Under the pieces are notes generated by a model. That model saw only the letters and a program-made list of their open reading frames with translations, was not told the origin of the DNA and did no database searches. A stretch of DNA of 64,000 nt, taken from positions 62,001-126,000 of the forward strand of contig NZ_QRHA01000002.1 of NCBI RefSeq assembly GCF_003367475.1. The letters are read 5' to 3'. Positions 19,178-27,957 of this stretch are shown in pieces. The stretch's first letter is position 1. Each line of letters starts with the position of its first letter. The stretch is from Alteromonas aestuariivivens. GTDB lineage: Bacteria; Pseudomonadota; Gammaproteobacteria; Enterobacterales; Alteromonadaceae. A program made the translations under genes and the position numbers.

Positions 19178-20323
19178 CTATTGCTTGGGCAGACCATTGA
19201 AATCTGCCAGCCATTGATATGAGTCGTCTTCACCGGAGCAGGTGCTGAAGCAGAAGAGGCCGTTGTAGATCCAGGCGTCCGAGTTGCTGCTGTAGTTAGG
19301 GAATGGGTTTTGACGTAAGGCAAAGGTGGCAACACGAACCCGGTTAGCAGAGAGGTTAAAGTAGTCCCTGTGTACATTGCGCAGGTAATGTTTACGGCTG
19401 CTCACAAAGCCGTGCATGGCATTAAAGTCGTACCAGCGATTGGTCTCCTGTACATTTTGAAGCTGGACTAATTCTTGCCATACCTTGTTGCTGGTGCCAT
19501 TGGGATAATACTTGCTTTTGTAGCTGTTACTCAGATTGTTGCTATTTTTGCTCTTGTACCACCGCATAAGTGAGAACTCGGTGACGATAATGTCCTGATC
19601 ATTACGGATCTGGTTTTTGGCATAGTTTAAAGTTTCCTGCCACTCTTCAATCATTTCGTGATGCGTGTGAAGATCAATGCCGGCGATCCAGCTTTTATTT
19701 TTGGCGAATTGCATTAGGTCGGCGAGCACGGTTGTGCGCTCTGAAGTTTTATAGACGTTGTTGAAGGAACCCATGTAGATGTCGTAATTGTAGTTATTGT
19801 TGTTACGAAAATTATTGATCTCGCTGGCCATGCGCTCATACCAGTCGGTCATATCCTGGTCGCGGAAGGCGCCGTCTGTTTCACGGAAGGGCTCGTTACC
19901 AACTACTACAATGTCAATATTGGCGGCGCCAGCGCCGATCAGAACTTTTCTCATCACATCAAAATCATCCAATCGACCCTGGGTATTTGGACCAGGAAAA
20001 TCCCGCCCATTGGTGGCCCACTTCAGGTTTAATATGGTCTTGTAACCCTGGCTGTGCAGAGCGTTGAAATTCGAAATGCTCTCGTCGTTGGATATTTCAG
20101 TCTGACTTTTGCCCCTAAGTTTGGACATATCTACAAACATTCGTACCCATACAGTGCCAGATCGCGCCAACATCCCATTGACGGACAAATCTTCCAGTTG
20201 ATCGCCGAGTCCGTTGACATTAACTCCCACTGCTTTGTCTGCGTATGCTGGTACAACGGTTAAAAATGCACCAATTGCTGAGGTGCAAATCAATTTTGCT
20301 AATCGTCGGTGTAATTTTTCCAT
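19178..20323 (-). CDS. Exported putative glycosidase, unassigned clan-A-like family (paralogue B)
   Basis: A 381-aa secreted protein read from ATG 20323 (MEKLHRRLAKLI), chosen because it gives a normal signal peptide ending 'VVPAYA' and a length like paralogue A; the ATG at 20371 has no ribosome site. Its mature sequence parallels paralogue A almost residue for residue, a recent tandem duplication. Candidate catalytic Glu144 ('GNEPFRET') and Glu249 ('VTEFSLM') are conserved, as are 'GIDLHTHH' and the C-terminal 'FCFSTCSGE'. It may be a glycosidase acting on the main chain of the polysaccharide, but no function is demonstrated by sequence alone. Confidence 0.75.
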   Translation of the reverse strand: MEKLHRRLAKLICTSAIGAFLTVVPAYADKAVGVNVNGLGDQLEDLSVNGMLARSGTVWVRMFVDMSKLRGKSQTEISNDESISNFNALHSQGYKTILNLKWATNGRDFPGPNTQGRLDDFDVMRKVLIGAGAANIDIVVVGNEPFRETDGAFRDQDMTDWYERMASEINNFRNNNNYNYDIYMGSFNNVYKTSERTTVLADLMQFAKNKSWIAGIDLHTHHEMIEEWQETLNYAKNQIRNDQDIIVTEFSLMRWYKSKNSNNLSNSYKSKYYPNGTSNKVWQELVQLQNVQETNRWYDFNAMHGFVSSRKHYLRNVHRDYFNLSANRVRVATFALRQNPFPNYSSNSDAWIYNGLFCFSTCSGEDDSYQWLADFNGLPKQ

Positions 20324-20348
20324 TTGTCGTCTCTTTGCCGTTGATTTG

Positions 20349-20369
20349 GTCTGGAATCTGAATCCAGAC
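20349..20369. promoter_or_regulatory. Short perfect inverted repeat upstream of paralogue B
   Basis: GTCTGGA and TCCAGAC flank a 7-base centre, 26 bp before the paralogue B start. It could be an operator half-site pair or an mRNA hairpin. The 15-bp PUL operator pattern is not seen here. Confidence 0.3.
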
Positions 20370-20615
20370 ATTGAAGGAATTGCTCGTTGGTTACGCCCTG
20401 GTACAGCTCAAAGTGTGCATAGTTGCCAAAGCTGCTTTGAGAGGTCTCCAATTTGGATTGGCAGCCCATTCCTAGATAAAGACGACGTAATGTTGTGAAA
20501 CCGACAGGTTGTGTTTAAAAAATGTAAATATTTATTTGTTTAAGTGTGATGTCGGTTTTGGCTCGCTGAAACGTCTGATCAGTAAACTGGTGTTCAGAGC
20601 AAAGTCGAAGGGGGA

Positions 20616-21620
20616 ATGATGCTGCAGTTTCGAATCAAGAATATTGGATACTTTTCGGCAGGTTTCCTGTGCAGTCTTCTTTGTCAGTGGGGGATTGATG
20701 AAACTGGGTTGCATTGGGATGAACAGGCAAGTGCAGACGCCCGGTTTCACGCAGATGTTGCAAAACATTCAGTTCAAATTTCCGCTTCAGATAACCTGTA
20801 TTCAGTCAAAAGCGTTGACTCAGAGCCAGTGCAGCCAAGTCCAGATGTTAGCCCAGATTGCACCGGCCAGTGTGTGAACAGCCTTATCAACGCTATCCAA
20901 CACTCTGTGAATGATCAGCAGACAGCAGATACTGTGGCCATGGTGGAAGGCTTGAGTTTGCCGATCAGTGTTAATTTTGAACAGCGCCAGCAGTTACTCC
21001 AGGCGCTGCAATATGAGTTGGCAGGTTTGGACGACCTGAACGGGTCAATTACCCAGGGAATGCTTGCACTGTTGGCTCCGGAAATTCAATTGGATATTGC
21101 CGGTTTACTGGCGCAATCTGAGAGCAAAAATCTCAGAGTTGAGGCTATGAATGTGATGCTGCTTGGCAACCATCAGCCTTCGAAGCTGGCGCAGCGTATA
21201 TCTGATTTACTGGAAAACGAGCGGGATGATGATGCGCTGGTTGCCATGCTGAGCCGGATACCCGCGTTAGAAGCTTCACAAACGGGTGCAGATATTGACC
21301 ATCTTCTTATAACGCTGATGGAGGATAACAGCCGCCACCCTTCAGTTCAGTTCCATGCAGCCCAAAGCTTGTCTTTGCTGGCGCCTGCTTCCCTGGCGTT
21401 GCAGGGTACCATCACCACAATGCTCCGCAGTCAGCAAGCCGGGCAGCGCCAGAATGCTCTGAATCTGTTACAGCATGCCGTTGAGCGACATCGGCACGCC
21501 GGTGATGCCTTTCAATTTGAACTGGACAGTATTGCCAATGATCACAATGAAGATCCACTGACGAGAATCGCGGCCTTGCGGGTCTTGTCCCGCTACCGCA
21601 TTGGTAACCACAGTGGCTAA
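20616..21620 (+). CDS. Membrane-anchored HEAT-like helical protein, unknown function
   Basis: A 334-aa protein I do not recognise. Residues 10-26 ('IGYFSAGFLCSLLCQW') are a signal or anchor segment; residues 35-85 are low-complexity and polar; from about residue 88 there are repeated helical pairs ('LLALLAPEIQLDIAGLLAQS', 'QFHAAQSLSLLAP', 'TRIAALRVLSRYRIG') resembling HEAT repeats. It starts at an ATGATG after AGGGGGA. It faces the ECF sigma gene with only 6 bp between the two stops and is the only candidate membrane partner nearby, though it is not FecR-like. Its place inside the PUL suggests a regulatory or envelope role. Confidence 0.6.
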   Translation: MMLQFRIKNIGYFSAGFLCSLLCQWGIDETGLHWDEQASADARFHADVAKHSVQISASDNLYSVKSVDSEPVQPSPDVSPDCTGQCVNSLINAIQHSVNDQQTADTVAMVEGLSLPISVNFEQRQQLLQALQYELAGLDDLNGSITQGMLALLAPEIQLDIAGLLAQSESKNLRVEAMNVMLLGNHQPSKLAQRISDLLENERDDDALVAMLSRIPALEASQTGADIDHLLITLMEDNSRHPSVQFHAAQSLSLLAPASLALQGTITTMLRSQQAGQRQNALNLLQHAVERHRHAGDAFQFELDSIANDHNEDPLTRIAALRVLSRYRIGNHSG

Positions 21621-21626
21621 GTGATT

Positions 21627-22184
21627 TTATGACTCCTCTATAATGGGGCTGAAGTGCTGCAAGGCTCTGTATATATGACGTTCCACGCTGCGCGTTGACA
21701 AAGCGCAGGCGTTGGCGATTTGTTGATAAGGATATCGCTGATGCATACGCATAATAAAAATGGTTTGTGTTGTTTTGGGTAACTGAGAAAGTTCAGCCCA
21801 GAATTGATTCAGATTACGACGGGCCAGGTGCACACGTTCTTCACATCGTTCGTCCTCTTCCCAGCGGAAAGCCTGAGTATCAGCAATATGCAGGTTGTGC
21901 TTCTTTCTTCGTTGCAATCGCAAATGATCCTTCAATGTGTTGGCAGCAGCGCGAAACAGAAACGCTTTGGGCTCCTCAATCCGGGAGTCAGACTGACGTT
22001 TGAGAATTCGTAAAAACACATCCTGCACCAGGTCTTCGGCGTCGAAAGTTGAACCCAACTGTCGGGTAAAGTAGCGCAGCAAAGGTTTACGAAAGTTTTC
22101 CAGGGTCTCAACCGTCAACGATTGCATCGTCCCCTTGTGATCCGAGAGGGGGGAGGGGGGCGGCAAGGTTCTGTTGGGTTTCAT
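21627..22184 (-). CDS. ECF sigma factor (FecI-like), no FecR neighbour
   Basis: A 185-aa RNA polymerase sigma factor of the extracytoplasmic-function class. ATG 22184 (MKPNRTLPPP) is preceded by a strong AAGGAGG; a longer reading to 22235 is not needed. Region 2 shows 'DAEDLVQDVFLRILKR' and 'EPKAFLFRAAANTLKDHLR'; region 4 shows 'LPKTTQTIFIMRMHQRYPYQQIANACALSTRSVERHIYRAL', the FecI-type helix-turn-helix. Such factors normally pair with a FecR anti-sigma gene downstream and a receptor with an N-terminal signalling domain. Neither is evident, so the input signal is open. It may drive one of the PUL promoters. Confidence 0.9.
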   Translation of the reverse strand: MKPNRTLPPPSPLSDHKGTMQSLTVETLENFRKPLLRYFTRQLGSTFDAEDLVQDVFLRILKRQSDSRIEEPKAFLFRAAANTLKDHLRLQRRKKHNLHIADTQAFRWEEDERCEERVHLARRNLNQFWAELSQLPKTTQTIFIMRMHQRYPYQQIANACALSTRSVERHIYRALQHFSPIIEES

Positions 22185-22289
22185 ATTGTGCCTCCTTATT
22201 CCATACAAGGCGGAGATGAATCCGGGCACAGTCATGCCTTGCCAGCGATAAGGGTCATCGCGGTACAGCCAGACTGTGAGTAAAACGGA

Positions 22290-22306
22290 TGGGTTTTAGG
22301 AACCCA
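22290..22306 (-). terminator. Small hairpin between GH43 gene and sigma gene
   Basis: TGGGTT and AACCCA around five bases, about 60 bp after the GH43 stop (minus-strand reading), followed by TCCGTTTTAC. It is a weak candidate terminator separating the glycosidase pair from the sigma factor. Confidence 0.3.
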
Positions 22307-22368
22307 GCCAGGCTAACTGGCGCAACCGCTGACCGGGGATTCCTCTGATAACAGCTGCCAGATAGATC

Positions 22369-23388
22369 CTAAGGGGATCGGAACAGTAGTGGTCGTTTCT
22401 GGTTTGCCTCAATCCGAACCTGTGGACCAGACTGGTCCGTGGTTTGCCAACTGATGGGAGCAAGCCAGGTTTTTCTGGGATGAACCTCTGAGTGGCTGGC
22501 GTGAGCGTGAAAAACGTAGAACCATTGATTGTGTTGATCGCGGTACGCATCGCCGTGCCCCGGGCCGCTTAAGCCAGTGTTGCGGCTATCCAGGATGGGG
22601 TTATTTTCGTAACGCTGCCAAGGACCCAGGGGGGAATCCGCTATGGCATAACCAACCGCGTAGTCCGGGCTTTTAAAGTGATTGGCAGAGTAAAATAAAT
22701 GGTATTTACCCTGGTGTTTAATCACTGTCGGCCCTTCAACCACATTTGCCTTCGGTGCCGATTCGGTGCGTTCCCAGCTACCTGGAAGGGCACTCAAACA
22801 ATGTGTCAGGGTGTCGGGTTTGATATCGTCCATTGCCTCGTTTAGTTGGGCAACAAAGATGTGATTCCCCTTATTCAGACGCACGTGGTAGAGATACGCG
22901 CTGCCGTCATCGTCAAAAAAAACGAAGGGATCTATCTGGCGCAAGCCACCGCTCAGTGAGAAGGGGTGCGGTTGTGAAAACGGCCCGGTAGCGCTCAGGC
23001 CTTCTGCGATGGCAATTTGCTCGTTAGCGGTATAAGCAAATTTATACTGATTTTTGTGCCTGAAGAGCTGCGGTGCCCAAAAGCCTTTGTCACCAAAAGC
23101 GTCTGAACCGGCTTTCAGTACATAGCCCGGATCGTGGGTGTCTACCGGTTGCCAGGTCAGGCTGTCGTTGGATTCATAAGCTCTGAATCCAGTTTGCGGT
23201 GGCGGCTCTGTTCCAAACAGGACGTAGCGACCGTCTTCAACAAAAATACTCGGATCGGCCAGCTCAATTTGCTGTGGCGCCGCCATGGCTGACAAGCTCA
23301 GGAATGTGGTGCTGAAAATCATCGCTGCGGCGCGCACGGCCGTGACTGCACTGCAGCGTAGGTGTTGGGATTGACTGTTATGCATCAT
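22369..23388 (-). CDS. GH43-like glycosidase, exported
   Basis: Five-bladed propeller glycosidase, 339 aa, with an N-terminal signal ending 'SLSAMA' near residue 36. The three GH43 carboxylates are visible in 'IELADPSIFVEDGRYVLFGT' (base), 'RQIDPFVFFDDDGSAYLYH' (pKa modulator) and 'NVVEGPTVIKHQGKYHLFYS' (acid). The start codon lies one base after the stop of the upstream GH43 gene, so the two are cotranscribed. Probable role: exo-removal of arabinose, xylose or galactose side residues; the subfamily is not resolved. Confidence 0.88.
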   Translation of the reverse strand: MMHNSQSQHLRCSAVTAVRAAAMIFSTTFLSLSAMAAPQQIELADPSIFVEDGRYVLFGTEPPPQTGFRAYESNDSLTWQPVDTHDPGYVLKAGSDAFGDKGFWAPQLFRHKNQYKFAYTANEQIAIAEGLSATGPFSQPHPFSLSGGLRQIDPFVFFDDDGSAYLYHVRLNKGNHIFVAQLNEAMDDIKPDTLTHCLSALPGSWERTESAPKANVVEGPTVIKHQGKYHLFYSANHFKSPDYAVGYAIADSPLGPWQRYENNPILDSRNTGLSGPGHGDAYRDQHNQWFYVFHAHASHSEVHPRKTWLAPISWQTTDQSGPQVRIEANQKRPLLFRSP

Positions 23389-23389
23389 G

Positions 23390-24568
23390 TTAGGACCCCT
23401 GGATTATGGCCTGGAAATTTTGGGCTTCATCCGGGCCCGGAATGGCATAGTCTGGGTCTTCGGCGCGTATATAGACTTCACCGTCACTCTCAATCTGAAT
23501 TTCCAAAGGCACTATGGTGGTGCCGCTTTGATTGATGGTTTGCGCGGTCTCGCTCAGATCACGATTCTGGATCCCATCGCTGTCCAAAGGGGGAACATTG
23601 GCGTTGAAGAAGGCTGTAACCCACCAATTCCCGTCACGGGTTTGAAAGGGTGTTCCATGGCCAAGAAAGCGACCGACAAATCGTCTTGGACCGTAGGGGC
23701 CATTGATGCTGTCCGCTGTGCTGTAATACAGATTGTATGAGCCTTTGCGCATCCTGTCGGTTGACCATGCCGTACCGAAGTGAACGTACTTACTGCCTAT
23801 TTTCCGGATTGTGGCCCCTTCGTGGCCAATACGGCTGATGGAACTGCCATCGGGCCCAATACGGGAACCCGCAGGATCAATGCGGGTGGCGGGGCCCGTG
23901 TAGTCGCTAAAATCTTCATTCAGGGGTTGTACCAGGGTATTGCCGTAAAGAACATACCAGGTGCCATCATCATCTTTGAAAAGGGATGGATCATGTCGCA
24001 CGCCAAACTTGCCTTGCATGGGGTGTGTCCAGGGGCCTTTAATTTCAATACCAGGTTGCGCGAATGCAAATGAGGCATTGCCCTGTGGGCAATGAACCAG
24101 TGCCCATCGGTCGCCCATCCAGTGGAGCTCTGGGGCCCAAATCCTGTTGCGGTTGTCCTCAGGGCCATTGTCAGACTGACTGTATCTGTCGTCCAGAGTA
24201 AATGGCGTACCCAGATACTCCCAGTCAATTAAGTCAGCACTGCGCCAGACCTGGACCACTTCGCCAACAATGGACTCTTTTCCAAGGCCGATGTTTAAAG
24301 GGTCTGTTTGCTGCCGGGGATCATCAGGGTTGGGTGTGGTGCCGGTAAGATAATACTGATCATCCGGGCCCAGTATGATGTAAGGGTCGCGTATCCAGCC
24401 TGCTTTAACAAACAATGCCTGACTATGAGCTTTCAGGCCGAATTCAATGGACTCGCGACTCATAGGACCTGGCAGTTCATCTGTGTGGCTTATCAACTTT
24501 GATTGCGCCTGGCTGGCATTACATACCAGCAGCAGACATCCTAACGCAAGCGTGTATATGTTCCTCAC
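23390..24568 (-). CDS. GH43-like glycosidase, exported (GTG start)
   Basis: Propeller glycosidase, 392 aa, with a signal peptide ending 'CNASQAQ'. The start is GTG 24568 (MRNIYTLALG), well placed behind GAGGAAG. Catalytic carboxylates of the GH43 pattern are in 'GWIRDPYIILGPDDQYYLTGT', 'RHDPSLFKDDDGTWYVLYG' and 'IGHEGATIRKIG'. Its N-terminal blade resembles that of the 14818 gene more than that of its operon partner at 22369. It is divergent from receptor 2, so both may answer to the same upstream operators. Confidence 0.85.
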   Translation of the reverse strand: MRNIYTLALGCLLLVCNASQAQSKLISHTDELPGPMSRESIEFGLKAHSQALFVKAGWIRDPYIILGPDDQYYLTGTTPNPDDPRQQTDPLNIGLGKESIVGEVVQVWRSADLIDWEYLGTPFTLDDRYSQSDNGPEDNRNRIWAPELHWMGDRWALVHCPQGNASFAFAQPGIEIKGPWTHPMQGKFGVRHDPSLFKDDDGTWYVLYGNTLVQPLNEDFSDYTGPATRIDPAGSRIGPDGSSISRIGHEGATIRKIGSKYVHFGTAWSTDRMRKGSYNLYYSTADSINGPYGPRRFVGRFLGHGTPFQTRDGNWWVTAFFNANVPPLDSDGIQNRDLSETAQTINQSGTTIVPLEIQIESDGEVYIRAEDPDYAIPGPDEAQNFQAIIQGS

Positions 24569-24899
24569 TCTGCTTCCTCTTAGCTGTCGAGATTGATCCG
24601 TTAACCTGTTGGCTGTTGTGTTCGTCGTGCTTGTACTCGTCGATTACCCATTAAAACAAGGGCAACCGATTTCATACGGTTTCATGAACTATAGCATTAT
24701 CTGTGATGATGAAAAGGTTGTTATGTAAATAATATGTAATAGCGCGAAGGGTATTTTAATCGGTTAACAGTAATGAATTGGCCTGGATATCAATATTTTC
24801 GTTGGTTTTTCTTGAATGCCTTGTTAAATCATTGTATTTTTAAGTTCATGTTCCTGAATGTTTAAATAAATAAACGAAGGGATTTTTTTTACTTTATAA

Positions 24900-24914
24900 A
24901 GGAAACTGTTTTCA
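24900..24914. promoter_or_regulatory. Candidate LacI-family operator (copy 5)
   Basis: AGGAAAC-T-GTTTTCA, the reverse complement of the copy 1 pattern (TGAAAAC-A-GTTTCCT), which exactly mirrors its place upstream of the other receptor gene. Confidence 0.6.
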
Positions 24915-24935
24915 TTATCTGGTGGTAAACCTCTT

Positions 24936-24949
24936 GGGAAACGTTTCTA
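24936..24949. promoter_or_regulatory. CG-centred palindrome before receptor 2
   Basis: GGGAAACGTTTCTA contains a perfect 10-bp palindrome GAAACGTTTC, the CG-centred style typical of LacI/GalR operators. It differs from the 15-bp one-base-spacer sites and may bind a second regulator. Confidence 0.5.
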
Positions 24950-24975
24950 AAACACACGACATACTTGGAGGAAAC

Positions 24976-27831
24976 ATGGGCGCACACCAAATTCATTCCA
25001 GAGCAACTGCTACTTCGAACCTGAGATACAGTGCACTGGCACTATTCGTTTCGGCAGCGCTTGTCCCACAAGGCTTTGCTCAACAAGTGGCCAATACTGC
25101 TCCGGAGCAGGACAGCATCGAAGTGATTTCGGTAAGTGGTATTCGGGCGTCTATTCGTGACTCAGTGCAGGCTAAGCGTGCAGCTGACAACATTATTGAC
25201 GGTGTGTCTGCAGAAGATATTGGTCAGTTACCGGATATTTCCATTGCTGACAGCATCCGTCGTATCGTTGGTGTGAATTTCTCTACCCAAAACGGTGAAC
25301 CGGCATTTGCGTCTATTCGTGGATTGGGGCCTGATCTGACTCTCACCACCCTGAATGGCCGGGTGCTGTCTACGACTGATCAGGCGACGCGCCGGGTTTC
25401 TCTTGGCCGATTGCCTTCAGAACTGATCCAAAGTGTCTATGTGTCCAAAACGCCTAAAGCAAGCATGTTGGAAGGTGGGGTTGCAGGTACGATCCAAATG
25501 CAGACAATCAAGCCACTGAGCAAAGATAAACGCGTCTTTAATGGTCTTTTTCGCGCGCTAACTAATGACAATGCCCGCGAAATAGATACGGCGACCGATT
25601 ACGGCTGGCGGGGAACCTTGAACTACATCGACCAGTTTCAGGATGATCGCCTCGGTATCGCGTTGGGTTGGGCTGGATTAAAAAATGATACGCCCAATTA
25701 TGAAGCTCGCACGGGTAACCCTCTGGAGAGAAACGGCCCGGCTGAGCGCAGCGATTTCAATGCCAATGGCATACGTGATATTACCGTTGGGGCAGTGAGT
25801 AATGACGTAGTTGAGCGGGAAATTGATCGCAACAGTTTGTTAGGTGTGGTTCAGTACCGGGTATCCGACAACCTGGAGATTAACTTCGATGCGTCCTGGG
25901 TAAAGCAGGACCAATTGACCGAAAATAACCGACTGATTTATGAAGTGTTACCTGGTCCGGCAAATAACGCCACTTCTGCCGAAGAGGTACTGATCGACAA
26001 CGATACAGACGTCATCCTGGGATTCACATCCGGACAGGCCAATCCACTAATTAACATCAACCCCAATAATAACGAGGATGAGACGTTAAACTTGGGATTG
26101 AGTTTTGACTACGTTGCAGAGGATATGGAGGCCAAGCTTGATTTAAGCCATTCGAACTCCTCCCGGGACCGCACAAATCGAACCTTTCAGATAGGTGCAA
26201 ACTTTGTTGATGGCATGGGAGTCATCCGTCCTTTGGCTTTCGATATGAGTGATCCAGATTACCTCTATTTGCAAATTGATCCTTCCTTAGCAGCCGCAGA
26301 CGCCTGGGCGATCCGGAATATGCTGGATATGCGTCAGTTCTCTGAGGATACTGTAGATTCCATCGCGCTTGATATGAAAAGTTTCCACTACAGTGGTGAC
26401 TTCATTGACTCTATTGAGTTCGGTTTGCGCTATGAAGATCGTGATGTTTTCCGTTCCAACGACAGAGACAACTACCGTTTCAATAGCGGCAATCCCCCGG
26501 CAAACTGGCTGGATCTGAGCAGCTCAGAATTAGAGCGCGACAGTTTCGCATACAGTGATATTTGGCAAGCGCTTGGAGGCGTCAGCCAGGATCAGACTTT
26601 CCCTCATTATAGTGCCCAGACCATGTATGAATTGGTTCAGCAAGTAGTAGTGAACGAGCCTGAAAGGGTGTTTGTGGATGGTGAAGAACTGAACTTTGAC
26701 TACACCAGTTCCCATGACATCAATGAAAAAACGCTGGCTGCTTACATTATGCTTAACTTTGCGTCCGAAATCGGCTCTATGCCGCTGTCAGGCAATATGG
26801 GTGTGAGAGTCGTGCGTACAGACGTGTCAGCCAGCGGCTTTAGTAATGATTTGAGTAAGTTGCAGCTGGAGCCAGGTATTGAAGAGGGTTCCTACAACGT
26901 TATCTTCGACAACACCAACCCGGACAATATCGAAACCATTACATCGAACCATGATTACCTAAAGGTGCTACCGTCACTCAATGCGACGCTGACTGTGAAG
27001 GATGATGTACTGCTGCGGTTAGCCGCCGCAAGAACGATGTCGAAAGCCCCCTTCGAACGCATGACTCCCGGCTCTTTCGTAAGGGCTGGAAATGAAGTGG
27101 ACTCGGTGATCCTGAACGCAGGAAACCCGGCGATTGATCCCTTTACGTCAGATCAAATGGATGTTGCATTGGAATGGTATCCGAATGCAGATACCAGCCT
27201 GGCAGCAACCATCTACTACAAGCATGTTGAAGCCTATCTGGTAGAATCCATTGTTGAAGTCGACCCAATTACTTCAAACGGTCTGACCGCCCCTGCATTT
27301 ATATCGCAGCTGGTTAACGATGATTCTTCGAACTACTTCCGTGGTATCGAGTTGTCTTACAGTCAGAACTTCAGCTTCTTGCCAGCACCTTTTGATGGTT
27401 TTGGTCTGCAGGCCAACGCATCGTTCAATGAAACCAATGCCAAAGAGATTGGCCAGGGGACAGATCCTTCTGGCCCAGGTGGTCGCACCCCAATTGAAGT
27501 GCCTGCTCGGGAAGTCTCCGATGAGGTATACAATCTGATTGGTTTCTATGAGAAAGGCGGCCTGTCCGTGCGACTGGCCTGGCAGTATCAGAGCCCCTTT
27601 ATGCGCTTGCCGTTGACGGCATACGAGACAAGGGATGGCGGCCAACTGGATATGACCTTTGGTTATCAGATCAACAAAAATCTGCGGTTGATAGGCAGTG
27701 TGACTAACCTGACCGATGAAAACATCCGGGTATATCGCATTGATGAGCGTGATTACGACAACGAGCAAATCCTTGAGCGTATCACCAATACCGGCCGAGC
27801 CTATACATTGGGAATGCGTTTTACCTTTTAA
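24976..27831 (+). CDS. TonB-dependent receptor, oligosaccharide type (PUL receptor 2)
   Basis: Outer-membrane receptor, 951 aa from ATG 24976, which follows GGAGGAAAC; a reading from 24922 would cross the operator region. The signal peptide ends 'VPQGFAQQ'. The plug reads 'IEVISVSGIRASIRDSV' and 'AEDIGQLPDISIADSIRRI', close to receptor 1, and the barrel ends 'YTLGMRFTF' with a terminal Phe. It lacks the N-terminal signalling domain that would couple it to an ECF sigma factor. Probable role: TonB-driven uptake of oligosaccharides made by the neighbouring enzymes. A strong terminator follows. Confidence 0.92.
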   Translation: MGAHQIHSRATATSNLRYSALALFVSAALVPQGFAQQVANTAPEQDSIEVISVSGIRASIRDSVQAKRAADNIIDGVSAEDIGQLPDISIADSIRRIVGVNFSTQNGEPAFASIRGLGPDLTLTTLNGRVLSTTDQATRRVSLGRLPSELIQSVYVSKTPKASMLEGGVAGTIQMQTIKPLSKDKRVFNGLFRALTNDNAREIDTATDYGWRGTLNYIDQFQDDRLGIALGWAGLKNDTPNYEARTGNPLERNGPAERSDFNANGIRDITVGAVSNDVVEREIDRNSLLGVVQYRVSDNLEINFDASWVKQDQLTENNRLIYEVLPGPANNATSAEEVLIDNDTDVILGFTSGQANPLININPNNNEDETLNLGLSFDYVAEDMEAKLDLSHSNSSRDRTNRTFQIGANFVDGMGVIRPLAFDMSDPDYLYLQIDPSLAAADAWAIRNMLDMRQFSEDTVDSIALDMKSFHYSGDFIDSIEFGLRYEDRDVFRSNDRDNYRFNSGNPPANWLDLSSSELERDSFAYSDIWQALGGVSQDQTFPHYSAQTMYELVQQVVVNEPERVFVDGEELNFDYTSSHDINEKTLAAYIMLNFASEIGSMPLSGNMGVRVVRTDVSASGFSNDLSKLQLEPGIEEGSYNVIFDNTNPDNIETITSNHDYLKVLPSLNATLTVKDDVLLRLAAARTMSKAPFERMTPGSFVRAGNEVDSVILNAGNPAIDPFTSDQMDVALEWYPNADTSLAATIYYKHVEAYLVESIVEVDPITSNGLTAPAFISQLVNDDSSNYFRGIELSYSQNFSFLPAPFDGFGLQANASFNETNAKEIGQGTDPSGPGGRTPIEVPAREVSDEVYNLIGFYEKGGLSVRLAWQYQSPFMRLPLTAYETRDGGQLDMTFGYQINKNLRLIGSVTNLTDENIRVYRIDERDYDNEQILERITNTGRAYTLGMRFTF

Positions 27832-27910
27832 CCATGTGTAGGAAAGTCAACTGATTCTGCCTTAGGTGATTGCCTAACGTGAAATTACGACACTTGGTCA
27901 ACACTGGGGT

Positions 27911-27943
27911 GCCCGGCTCTGCCGGGCATTTGTTTGTATTTTT
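27911..27943 (+). terminator. Rho-independent terminator of receptor 2
   Basis: GCCCGGC-TCT-GCCGGGC (27911-27927) followed by ATTTGTTTGTATTTTT. It is a compact GC-rich hairpin with a T-rich tail, 80 bp after the receptor stop and just before the sulfatase remnant. Confidence 0.85.
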
Positions 27944-27957
27944 ATGAGGGAAAGCAC

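Larger units (their letters stand above)
24569..24975. promoter_or_regulatory. Divergent control region, GH43 pair / receptor 2
   Basis: A 407-bp, very AT-rich region without coding character. It contains a PUL operator candidate at 24900-24914 and, 21 bp further on, a separate palindrome centred on CG (GAAACGTTTC, 24938-24947). Both lie just before the receptor start. Confidence 0.6.

Noticed and set aside
21627-22184. FecI-FecR-receptor signalling set
   Set aside because: No FecR-like gene is adjacent and neither PUL receptor has the N-terminal signalling domain.
22296-22550. 84-aa minus-strand ORF near the GH43 gene
   Set aside because: It overlaps the 3' end of the GH43 gene in another frame and extends only through the intergenic hairpin; no ribosome site.
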